Notes under the pieces: model-generated | Databases searched by the model: none | Told to the model about the DNA's origin: nothing | The model's input: only the letters and a program-made list of their open reading frames with translations | Translations under genes and position numbers: made by a program | Assembly (NCBI GenBank): GCA_033763635.1 | Contig: JANRKG010000051.1 | Span: forward strand, 1 to 8,513 | Direction of reading: 5' to 3' | Source: JANRKG01 sp033763635 | Lineage (GTDB): Bacteria; Cyanobacteriota; Cyanobacteriia; GCF-001939115 | DNA length: 8,513 bases | In this document: piece by piece, positions 1-6,661 of the stretch | How positions within the stretch are numbered: the first letter of the stretch is position 1 | Layout of the letters: each line of letters begins with the position of its first letter

Positions 1-1601
1 ATCCCGATCCCCGTATCTTCCACTTCAAAGGCCAGTTTCACCAGTCCTTCTAAGTTGTCTGGCTTCCCACTTCCCCCGTTTCCCGTCACCCGCAGCGTCA
101 CCTGACCCTGCGGCGTAAACTTGATAGCGTTGCTCAACAGATTCAGCAAGATCTGACGCAATTTTCCTTCATCGGTTTGAATAGCATGCGGAACCGTTGG
201 ATCCCACACCAACTGCAAGTCTATTCCCTTCGCCTGTGCTTTCAACCACAACATCTCTTCCAGGCTACTCAGTAATTCGTGCAAATCAAAACAGACTGGA
301 TTAAGAACTACCTTTCCAGCCTCGATTTTGGACATTTCCAACACATCATTAATGAGTAGCAGAAGATGCTCGCCACTCCGGGTGATGGTTGCGAGGGAAT
401 CACGAATCGCTGGGGTCAGGGATTCTTCCCGGGCGATGATTTGGGTGAATCCTAAAATGACATTGAGGGGAGTCCGAAGTTCATGGCTCATGTTTGCCAG
501 GAATTCGCCTTTTGTTCGATTCGCTGCCTCAGCGGTCTCTTTGGCCTGTTGAAGTTCCCGCTCCACTTGTTGTCGTTTCGCTTGCGCTTCTTGCAGTTTG
601 ATGAACTTCCCAATGCTTTGGGCCATCAATTCGATCACTTCCCATTCATGACTCTCAAACCCTTCATTCCGGGCCTGAGTATCAAAAAAGCAAAGAACTC
701 CATACAAGTCGTGATCAACAAAAATCGGAGTTCCCAGGTACGTGCCAATGGATTGGAGGGAGTCGGGTAAATTGGGGACGGTGCCTGGTTCAGGATGGGG
801 AAAAGCGATCGTGCGTTTCTCTCGTAAAACCTGCTCGTAAAAAGTTCCCTTAACCTCAAACGGACATCCCAGTTTCCAATCCTTTGAATCTGGATAAAAT
901 GCCTGAATGGAATAGACTGCTTCCTCTAAACGACCAATCATCCCTGTCGAGAAGCCCAACAAGGTACAGCCCGTTTGTAAATATTCCTGAAACAATTCCT
1001 CCAGACTTTGAAAGTCGGTCAGGCTCAAGCGATGGAGGTGGATCAGGGTGTTGCTAAATCGGGAAAGCGTATGGGACTGCCGTTTAAGAGCCAGTTCTAC
1101 CCGGAAGCGATCGTCCATTTCCCGCTGCAATCGTTGGTTTTGCAGGAGCAGTTGTTCTTGCTGTTGTTTTAAGGTGCGATCGAGCCTGACTCGTTGCAGT
1201 TGGTTCTCAACCCGTGCCAGCACTTCCGGCATTTGAAAAGGCTTTTGCATGAAATCAGCCGCTCCAACGGAAAAGGCTTTTACCTTATCAGTGATCTGTT
1301 CGACGCTGCTAATAAAAATGATGGGAATTGTCTGGGTTTGAGGATCGGCCTTTAAGGTTTTACACACTTCGTACCCATCAATTCCCGGCATCAAAATATC
1401 CAGCAGAATGAGATCAGGTGAACGAGTCCGGACAATCTGCAACGCCGTTTCGCCATTCAATGCCTGTTCCACATGATAACCCCGCCCCAGGAGCATGCGA
1501 ATCATCAGCTTGGTTGTGATTTGGTTATCGTCCACAACCAGAATGAATTCTTGCATCGCCAGGGATGGATCAGCACGGATAGAGGTATCAGGATGGTTCA
1601 T
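1..1601 (-). CDS. Hybrid histidine kinase (receiver-GAF-HisKA-HATPase), C-terminus cut by window edge
   Basis: Reading the minus strand from the ATG at 1601 gives 533 open codons to the window edge. Residues about 18-135 are a CheY-like receiver: acidic pair D24/D25, phospho-acceptor D68 in LLDILMPGIDG, and K120 in QKPF. A Gln-rich coiled coil (about 135-165) follows, then a GAF domain (about 195-330). A second helix (KLQEAQAKRQQ) leads into a HisKA domain with the phosphorylated histidine H373 in MSHELRTPLN. The HATPase domain shows its N box (LLNLLSNAIKF, N487/N491) and ends inside the G1 box (EDTGIG), so only the distal ATP-binding part is missing. By family, it autophosphorylates in the cytoplasm and its N-terminal receiver accepts phosphate. 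There is no membrane segment, so the signal is presumably cytosolic through GAF. ATG 1601 overlaps the upstream EAL gene by 14 nt. An in-frame ATG at 1556, just before the receiver, is the alternative start; neither has a clear Shine-Dalgarno. The input signal is unknown. Confidence 0.93.
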   Translation of the reverse strand, partial: MNHPDTSIRADPSLAMQEFILVVDDNQITTKLMIRMLLGRGYHVEQALNGETALQIVRTRSPDLILLDILMPGIDGYEVCKTLKADPQTQTIPIIFISSVEQITDKVKAFSVGAADFMQKPFQMPEVLARVENQLQRVRLDRTLKQQQEQLLLQNQRLQREMDDRFRVELALKRQSHTLSRFSNTLIHLHRLSLTDFQSLEELFQEYLQTGCTLLGFSTGMIGRLEEAVYSIQAFYPDSKDWKLGCPFEVKGTFYEQVLREKRTIAFPHPEPGTVPNLPDSLQSIGTYLGTPIFVDHDLYGVLCFFDTQARNEGFESHEWEVIELMAQSIGKFIKLQEAQAKRQQVERELQQAKETAEAANRTKGEFLANMSHELRTPLNVILGFTQIIAREESLTPAIRDSLATITRSGEHLLLLINDVLEMSKIEAGKVVLNPVCFDLHELLSSLEEMLWLKAQAKGIDLQLVWDPTVPHAIQTDEGKLRQILLNLLSNAIKFTPQGQVTLRVTGNGGSGKPDNLEGLVKLAFEVEDTGIG

Positions 1602-2742
1602 ACGGATGTTGGCGAAGAACAGGTGTTGGCGAGGGACTGGCATTGGGTGAAAGGAATTGCAGCATTTCCAGACTGGCCAGGGAGTTGGCCTGAACTTCTA
1701 AAAATAAACCTGCTGCTTGACTCGTTAAGGGTTTAGAGAAAAAATATCCTTGCACATATCGACAGCCGAGACCCTTTAAAACAATTAACGCCTCCATGTG
1801 TTCAATTCCTTCTGCGATTACCCCTAACTTTAAACGGGAAGCCAATTGGATGATCATGGCACAGATATCCCATTGTCGATTTTGAACAAAGGACCGATCG
1901 ATCTTTAAAGTATCAACGGGTAAATCGGGTAGACGCGCCAGGGATGAATAGCCGACCCCAAAATCATCGACATAGAGTTGCATTCCCATCTGCCTGAGGG
2001 CTGAGAGCACCTGAAATGCAACTTCCTGATTTTCGATCGCAGCCGTTTCCGTAATTTCGAGCTTTAAACATTCTGGCGCAATTCCAGTAGTTTGCAAAAT
2101 GTGGGCGACTTTCTGCGGCAGGTTGCGGTCCAATTGAACCGAGGAAAGGTTCACACTGATGGTTAATGGATGGAGTTGGGGAAATTGTTGTTGCCAGTGT
2201 CGCAATTGTTGACACGCTTCCTCCAGTACCCACGTTCCCAACGCATGAATGGCTCCTGTTTTTTCTGCGATTGGAATAAATAAATCAGGGGAGAGGGAAA
2301 CCTGGGTCGGGTGCTGCCATCGTACTAAAGCCTCAAAGCCAACAATTCGATGGGATTCAACCGCAATGATGGGTTGATACATCAGGTAAAACTCCTGACG
2401 ATCGAGAGCCTGGGTTAGTTCATTTTCCAGTTGAATTTGCTTCAACTCGCTGGAAGTCAGGTAGGTCGTCGAATGGGACGATTGGTGCTCGATCGCACAG
2501 GCTAATCGGGTTAGGCGATTTGTATTGTTGATGGCGATCGTCAAGAGGCGTTGCCCTTCTTCGGACAAAGAACCCAATTGGCCCGTGTGGAGGAGGCGAA
2601 GGGCACCTTGAATCGAGGTCAGGGGTGTTCGTAATTCATGGCTCACAAACAGGGCTGCATCGTCAAAAGGGTTGGGGATGGAGAGCGAAGGCAGGGGTGA
2701 CGGCTCAGGATCTGGGGAAAAACGGCTTTCAGAATTAACCAT
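1588..2742 (-). CDS. HisKA-EAL fusion protein, predicted c-di-GMP phosphodiesterase
   Basis: This 384-residue soluble protein has a short Pro/Ser-rich leader, then a HisKA-like dimerisation segment (about 27-95) with H35 in SHELRTPL. It passes directly into an EAL domain (about 105-345); no HATPase domain lies between or after. The EAL signature residues are all visible: E137 in FEALVRW, N198 in SVNLS, E229/E232 in LEITET, D259/D260 in DDFGVGYSS, K280 in LKIDRSF, E311/E314 in AEGIE and Q331 in QGYFFSKP. By family knowledge this set predicts an active enzyme hydrolysing c-di-GMP to pGpG. There is no GGDEF domain, so it should only degrade. The C-terminal 35 residues are low-complexity, rich in Ser/Pro. 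Its stop overlaps the start of the hybrid kinase gene, which suggests translational coupling. How H35 would be phosphorylated without its own ATPase is unclear; the neighbouring kinase in trans is my inference. ATG 2742 is the first good start, though no strong ribosome site precedes it. Confidence 0.93.
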   Translation of the reverse strand: MVNSESRFSPDPEPSPLPSLSIPNPFDDAALFVSHELRTPLTSIQGALRLLHTGQLGSLSEEGQRLLTIAINNTNRLTRLACAIEHQSSHSTTYLTSSELKQIQLENELTQALDRQEFYLMYQPIIAVESHRIVGFEALVRWQHPTQVSLSPDLFIPIAEKTGAIHALGTWVLEEACQQLRHWQQQFPQLHPLTISVNLSSVQLDRNLPQKVAHILQTTGIAPECLKLEITETAAIENQEVAFQVLSALRQMGMQLYVDDFGVGYSSLARLPDLPVDTLKIDRSFVQNRQWDICAMIIQLASRLKLGVIAEGIEHMEALIVLKGLGCRYVQGYFFSKPLTSQAAGLFLEVQANSLASLEMLQFLSPNASPSPTPVLRQHPYEPS

Positions 2743-2796
2743 TGTTATGACTCTACGATGCCCATTTAGCTCAAAGGTTATGTATTTCAGCTTTCG

Positions 2797-3105
2797 TTAA
2801 GATGGGTTTTGTGTTTCAAGGAGTGCTTGTAGGGTCATCCAGACTGAGTAGCTTGTTTTAGAAGCGGTAATGCAAACTCGCTGGCCTTTCTGAATCTTTT
2901 GGTACCCTGCATCATAAGCTTGCAAGCGCTGTTGCAACCTAAAAGACTCACAAAACATGTACAGGTCACTGTTATAAATCATCCCGACTTTAATGCCCCA
3001 ATCCCAAAACTTAAAGGGGCGAATCAAACTTTCATCGATTAAGGTAGGCAGATCCTGAAAGCTAGAATTGGAGGAAGCCTCTTTCGTCAGGGATGGGATG
3101 GACAT
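2797..3105 (-). CDS. Small protein of unknown function, first gene of the signalling cluster
   Basis: This 102-residue frame begins MSIPSLTKEAS and ends at TAA 2797-2799. I do not recognise a family. It has no signal peptide, membrane helix, Cys pair or known motif. The middle is aromatic-rich (RPFKFWDWGIKVGMIYNSD) and is followed by a probable helix (FRLQQRLQAYDAGYQKIQKG) and a segment RVCITASKTSYSVW. This mix of aromatic strand-like stretches and one amphipathic helix suggests a small folded domain. An in-frame TTG at 3135 would add ten residues. I prefer ATG 3105 because the AGGA before the TTG touches it with no spacing, although ATG 3105 has no clear ribosome site either. The gene lies 54 nt upstream of the EAL gene on the same strand, with no terminator-like hairpin between them, so co-transcription is likely. 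A sensor or partner subunit is possible, but this is only position-based inference. Confidence 0.6.
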   Translation of the reverse strand: MSIPSLTKEASSNSSFQDLPTLIDESLIRPFKFWDWGIKVGMIYNSDLYMFCESFRLQQRLQAYDAGYQKIQKGQRVCITASKTSYSVWMTLQALLETQNPS

Positions 3106-3196
3106 AACTTTAACCAGAACGATTCGATACTGCAATCCTACGGATGAAATGTGACATCTCTGTGAAAAAGCAGGGCTGATTTCTATCTTTCAATTT

Positions 3197-3200
3197 GGAG
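3197..3200 (+). promoter_or_regulatory. Shine-Dalgarno GGAG for the TPR-CHAT gene
   Basis: GGAG ends 5 nt before the ATG at 3206. It supports that start, which also gives a complete signal peptide. The 100-bp divergent gap it lies in (3106-3205) shows no convincing -35/-10 pair on either strand. Confidence 0.6.
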
Positions 3201-3205
3201 TTCCT

Positions 3206-6200
3206 ATGCATTGTTCCCGATACTCCCGTCTTGCCATCCTGAGTCTGCTCCTCTTTGGTCAGTCGATCGCCCCTGGCTTCAGCACTCCTGCCCCTGTCAA
3301 CCTCGCCCAGACAACTGAAACTCGCTCTACTGAGGCCGATCGCCTCCTTCAGCAGGGGGTTGAGCAGTACCAGTCCCAGCAATTTTCGGCTGCGGATCAG
3401 TCGTTCCAACAGGCATTAAAGCAGTATCAAGCCCGTCAGGACCGATCGGGTGAATGGTTCGCCACCTATTTTCTGGGCTTGTTGCATGGCAGTCTGCGGG
3501 ATTTTGCGAAGGGGTCTCAATACCTGGAACGCAGTCTAGTTCTGGCTCAGGAGTTAGGCGATCGCCAGAAACAGGGGGATGCCCTTACCAGTCTAGGGAA
3601 TTTACGGGAACAGGCCGGGGAAACGGCGAAAGCAGCAGAATTCTATCAGCAGAGTTTAAAGCTGGTACGGGATCTGGGGGATCAGGGAAAACAACAGCGC
3701 ATTCTAGAAAGTCTAGTGCGGGTCTATGGAGTCCTGGGAGATACGACTCAAGCCAGGAACGCACAGCAACAACTGGCGACCCTCAGTAATTCCCCATCTG
3801 CTGCCGTTGATGACGTGCAGAAGGCTCTGCAAATTCTCCGGGAAGCTCAACAACTGGCAACCGAAGGGACGAAGATTAGTTTGCCCCAGGCGGCTCAGAA
3901 GTATGAGGAAGCTCTGGCTCTGGCGCGACAGACTAAAAATCAGACGGTGGAGGCGATCGCCCTTCTCGGATTGGGAGGCGTGTACGCGGATCTGGGGGAT
4001 AAGCGACGAGCGATCACCTATGGCGAACAGGTGATCAAGCTCACTCAGGGCAATCCGGCCCTGGCCCAGGTTGAGGCAACGGCTCTGGTCAGTCTGGCCC
4101 GCTATCAAGCCGACCTGGGGGAAGGACAGAAAGCGCTGACAATCTATCAGCAAGCCCTGACCCGGGTGAGGGCTTCCGGGGATCGCGCCGGAGAAGCAAC
4201 GATCCTGAACAATATGGGGCGAGTGTATCTGGATCAGGGAGAATTTCGTCAGGCGTTGGCACTGTTCAATCAATCCCTGCAACTGGCCCAAACTGCCCAA
4301 GATCCGAGCGGACAGGCCCGATCGCTGAATAATATCGGGTTGGTTTACGATCGCCTGGGTCAGTACCAGCAAGCCCTTCAGACCTACGATCGGGCACTCC
4401 AACTCTTTCAGACCCTCAAGGAACCCTTTAGAAGTGCGGTCGCGCTGAATAATATCGGGTCTGTCTATGCCTATCTGGGCCAGCGCAAGAAAGCCCTGGA
4501 ATACTATGACCAGGCCCTCAAGATTCTGGAAACGATCGGAGACCCCGCAGGACAGGCAACCACCCTGGCAAACATCGGCACCCTCCATTCTTTTGATGAC
4601 AACCACTCTCAAGCCCTGGCTGCTTTCCAGCAAGCGCTGACAATGGCTCAAAAAGTGGGCGATCGACGGTTAGAAAGCGCCATTTTGGGCAATATGGGGC
4701 AAGTCTATGCCGATCAAGGGCAATACTCACAAGCCCTCACGACCTATCAACAAGCGTTAACCCTGGCCCGTACCCTCAACAGTCGCAGTGAAGAGGCGGG
4801 AATTCTCGTGCGGATGGGGCAGGTCTATTACTCTCAAAAGCAACCCGATCGCGCTCTGGAGACGCTGCAAACCGCCCTGCCCCGCATTCAGGAATTGGGC
4901 GATCGACGCTTAGAATTCATTGCCCTGAGTGCGATCGGGCGGGTCCACCTGGCGGCGGCCCAACTGACGGCAGCAACCCAGCGATTCCAGGAAAGCGCCG
5001 CTGTGATTGAGCAGGTGCGATCGAATCTAGGGAGCAATGATTTGGACAAGGTGTATTTTCTGGAGGAGCAAGCCAGCGTTTATCGCCTCTGGCAGACGGC
5101 TTTGCTTGCCCAGAAGCAGCCAGAAGCAGCCCTGGAAGTGAGTGAGCGGGGACGAGCCAGGGCGTTTGTGGAGTTGCTGGCGAGGCGATTGGACACCGGG
5201 CGCAATCCGGTAAATCAGGCGGCAACCCCTCCGATCACCCTGTCTGCAATTCAGCAGGTGGCGCGTGACCATCAGGCGACGATCGTAGAATATGCCATTC
5301 TGAAAGATGATCTGAAGTTGCAAAAGCGAGAAGCGACCGCAACCCAACTCTTAATCTGGGTGGTCCGTCCGACTGGGGAAGTGACGATGCGGCAGGTGGA
5401 CTTACAAGGGGTTTTACAAGGGGTTGCCCTGGAATCCCTGGTTGCCGGAAGTCGGGAGTCGATCGGGGCCGGAAATCGGGGCTTTAGTTTTAACGAAAAT
5501 CGGGAATTGGTTGCCCGGGCCACCAGTCAATCCCAAACTCGAAATCAGGAGTTTCAAAAGCTCCATCAATTGCTGATTCAGCCGATCGCAGATTTGTTGC
5601 CCACCCATCCCACCGATCGCATCATTTTCGTTCCCCAGGGTCCGTTGTTTCTAGTTCCCTTCGCCGCTCTTCAGGACGCGACTGGGAAATACCTGATTGA
5701 AAAACATACGATCTTAACGGCCCCTGCCATTCAGGTATTGCAGTTGACCCGCCAGCAACGCCATCGGGTTACAAAACGACCTGAAGGGGTGTTAGTGGTT
5801 GGCAATCCTCAGATGCCATCGCTTCCTACAACGGTGGGCGGTGAACCCCAACCTCTCCCCGCATTACCAGGCGCGGAGCAGGAAGCCCGGACGATCGCTT
5901 CCCTATTCAAAACAAATGCCGTGCTAGGCAAACAAGCAACCAAAGCCTTTGTCGTGAAACAAATGGAAAACGCTCGATTGATCCATCTGGCAACTCACGG
6001 CCTGTTGGATGACTATCGGGGGTTGGGAATTCCGGGGGCGATCGCGCTGGCTCCCTCCGAGCAGGAGGATGGTTTACTCACCGCTAGCGAAATCCTCAAT
6101 CTAAATCTCAGAGCCGATCTGGTGGTTTTGAGTGCCTGTGATACAGGGCGTGGGGAAATTACGGGGGATGGGGTGATTGGGTTATCGCGATCGTTGATTT

Positions 6201-6403
6201 CTGCTGGGGTTCCCAGTGTGATTGTGTCCTTATGGAAAGTGCCCGATGCGTCAACGGCTCAGTTGATGACCCAGTTCTACCAGAATTTGCAGCAAAATCC
6301 CGATCGGGCGCAAGCGTTACGACAGGCGATGCTGACGACAATGAAACAGTACCCTGACCCCCGTGATTGGGCAGCGTTTGTGTTGATCGGGGAAGCGAAT
6401 TAG
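3206..6403 (+). CDS. Exported TPR-CHAT domain protein (caspase-like, HetF-associated family)
   Basis: This 1065-residue protein starts with a signal peptide: basic RYSR, a hydrophobic core LAILSLLLFG, and probable cleavage near residues 26-35. It should act in the periplasm or outside the cell. About twelve TPR-type helical pairs follow with a period near 40 residues. Their G-x-x-Y/H positions fall near residues 88, 128, 168, 253, 293, 336, 374, 414, 454, 494, 534 and 572; they form a peptide-binding superhelix. A linker carries ERGRARAFVELL (about 648). The CHAT domain spans roughly 690-1060, with LPALPGAEQEA, catalytic H931 in HLATHG and catalytic C978 in LSACDTG, then GVIGLSRSLISAGVPSVIVSLW. 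Both dyad residues are present, so cysteine protease activity is predicted by family knowledge; the substrate is unknown. Secreted TPR-CHAT proteins are common in cyanobacteria, and HetF gave the domain part of its name, but this is not shown to be HetF itself. It is transcribed divergently from the EAL/kinase cluster and appears monocistronic. Confidence 0.95.
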   Translation: MHCSRYSRLAILSLLLFGQSIAPGFSTPAPVNLAQTTETRSTEADRLLQQGVEQYQSQQFSAADQSFQQALKQYQARQDRSGEWFATYFLGLLHGSLRDFAKGSQYLERSLVLAQELGDRQKQGDALTSLGNLREQAGETAKAAEFYQQSLKLVRDLGDQGKQQRILESLVRVYGVLGDTTQARNAQQQLATLSNSPSAAVDDVQKALQILREAQQLATEGTKISLPQAAQKYEEALALARQTKNQTVEAIALLGLGGVYADLGDKRRAITYGEQVIKLTQGNPALAQVEATALVSLARYQADLGEGQKALTIYQQALTRVRASGDRAGEATILNNMGRVYLDQGEFRQALALFNQSLQLAQTAQDPSGQARSLNNIGLVYDRLGQYQQALQTYDRALQLFQTLKEPFRSAVALNNIGSVYAYLGQRKKALEYYDQALKILETIGDPAGQATTLANIGTLHSFDDNHSQALAAFQQALTMAQKVGDRRLESAILGNMGQVYADQGQYSQALTTYQQALTLARTLNSRSEEAGILVRMGQVYYSQKQPDRALETLQTALPRIQELGDRRLEFIALSAIGRVHLAAAQLTAATQRFQESAAVIEQVRSNLGSNDLDKVYFLEEQASVYRLWQTALLAQKQPEAALEVSERGRARAFVELLARRLDTGRNPVNQAATPPITLSAIQQVARDHQATIVEYAILKDDLKLQKREATATQLLIWVVRPTGEVTMRQVDLQGVLQGVALESLVAGSRESIGAGNRGFSFNENRELVARATSQSQTRNQEFQKLHQLLIQPIADLLPTHPTDRIIFVPQGPLFLVPFAALQDATGKYLIEKHTILTAPAIQVLQLTRQQRHRVTKRPEGVLVVGNPQMPSLPTTVGGEPQPLPALPGAEQEARTIASLFKTNAVLGKQATKAFVVKQMENARLIHLATHGLLDDYRGLGIPGAIALAPSEQEDGLLTASEILNLNLRADLVVLSACDTGRGEITGDGVIGLSRSLISAGVPSVIVSLWKVPDASTAQLMTQFYQNLQQNPDRAQALRQAMLTTMKQYPDPRDWAAFVLIGEAN
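3558..3565. repeat. HIP1 octamer GCGATCGC
   Basis: Perfect HIP1 core inside the decamer GGCGATCGCC, in the TPR coding region. HIP1 is the highly iterated palindrome typical of many cyanobacterial genomes. Confidence 0.85.
3953..3960. repeat. HIP1 octamer GCGATCGC
   Basis: Second perfect HIP1 core, again in the form GGCGATCGCC, inside the TPR-CHAT gene. Confidence 0.85.
4323..4460 (+). repeat. DNA-level repeat between adjacent TPR units
   Basis: The 18-mer CGCTGAATAATATCGGGT occurs at 4323-4340 and again at 4443-4460, exactly 120 bp (40 codons) apart. It encodes the LNNIG part of two successive TPR units. Identity that includes third codon positions suggests a fairly recent unit duplication or gene conversion, although the rest of the two units has diverged. 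Confidence 0.6.
6038..6045. repeat. HIP1 octamer GCGATCGC
   Basis: Third perfect HIP1 core, in the CHAT domain coding region. Confidence 0.85.
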
Positions 6404-6427
6404 GAGGGTTAGGGCGGAGTCGAAGGT

Positions 6428-6453
6428 GTGCCCTGAGCGGAGCCGAAGGGCAC
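6428..6453. repeat. REP-like hairpin, unit 2
   Basis: Left arm GTGCCCT (6428-6434) and right arm AGGGCAC (6447-6453) pair over 7 bp around the 12-nt loop GAGCGGAGCCGA. Confidence 0.75.
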
Positions 6454-6458
6454 GAACG

Positions 6459-6482
6459 CTGGTTGAGCGAAGCCGAAACCAG
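6459..6482. repeat. REP-like hairpin, unit 3
   Basis: Left arm CTGGTT (6459-6464) and right arm AACCAG (6477-6482) pair over 6 bp around GAGCGAAGCCGA. The arms differ from unit 2 but stay complementary. Confidence 0.75.
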
Positions 6483-6650
6483 AGGGGAAATTGTTTTCGA
6501 AAAATCGCCTTAATGCCCGAATTGAAGGGTTTGAGGATCGGCTTTAGACATGGGGTATCAATAGCCTCTGGAATCGGTTGAGAATGAGATGTAGGTAAAA
6601 ATACATAGACATGTAAAAAATGTTTGGCAGTATTCATCCTATTTCTAGGC

Positions 6651-6654
6651 AGGA
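6651..6654 (+). promoter_or_regulatory. Shine-Dalgarno AGGA for the GAF gene
   Basis: AGGA lies 7 nt before ATG 6662. The nearer ATG at 6655 is in another frame that soon stops, so 6662 is the start. Confidence 0.55.
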
Positions 6655-6661
6655 ATGACAG

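Larger units (their letters stand above)
6412..6482. repeat. Array of REP-like hairpin repeats with a constant loop
   Basis: Three copies of a 12-nt core related to GAGCGGAGCCGA lie in 71 bp: GGGCGGAGTCGA at 6412-6423, GAGCGGAGCCGA at 6435-6446 and GAGCGAAGCCGA at 6465-6476. The second and third are flanked by perfect but different inverted arms; the first has lost pairing arms. The array begins 8 bp after the CHAT stop codon. It looks like a dispersed extragenic palindrome family, and I recall similar GAGCGGAGYCGAA motifs as common interspersed repeats in cyanobacteria and other bacteria. It may also act as a transcription end or mRNA stabiliser for the CHAT gene, which is inference. Confidence 0.7.

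Noticed and set aside
3149..3167. TGTGAC...TGTGAA pair suggesting a CRP-type site before the CHAT gene
   Set aside because: The two halves are direct rather than inverted repeats, and the required TCACA half is missing.
3161..3189. Possible promoter TGTGAA - 17 bp - TATCTT for the CHAT gene
   Set aside because: The -35 matches consensus at only two of six positions and the -10 is weak; not separable from background.
3713..4651. Long open frame on the minus strand inside the TPR region
   Set aside because: It is antisense to the TPR repeats; its repetitive Gln/Leu/Ile composition mirrors the 40-codon TPR period and has no domain or ribosome site.
4200..4800. Regular 120-bp spacing suggesting a CRISPR-like or satellite array
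   Set aside because: The period is 40 codons of TPR units in an intact gene; the repeats are imperfect and coding.
6591..6604. GTA-N8-TAC, the NtcA consensus, upstream of the GAF gene
   Set aside because: The six fixed bases are expected about twice by chance in a window this size, and no -10 box lies at the usual distance of about 22 bp downstream; the nearest, TATTCA at 6631, is 26 bp away and weak.
6602..6615. TACAT-AGAC-ATGTA hairpin as a terminator after the CHAT gene
   Set aside because: Only five mostly A-T pairs and followed by an A-run rather than T-run on the plus strand; too weak.
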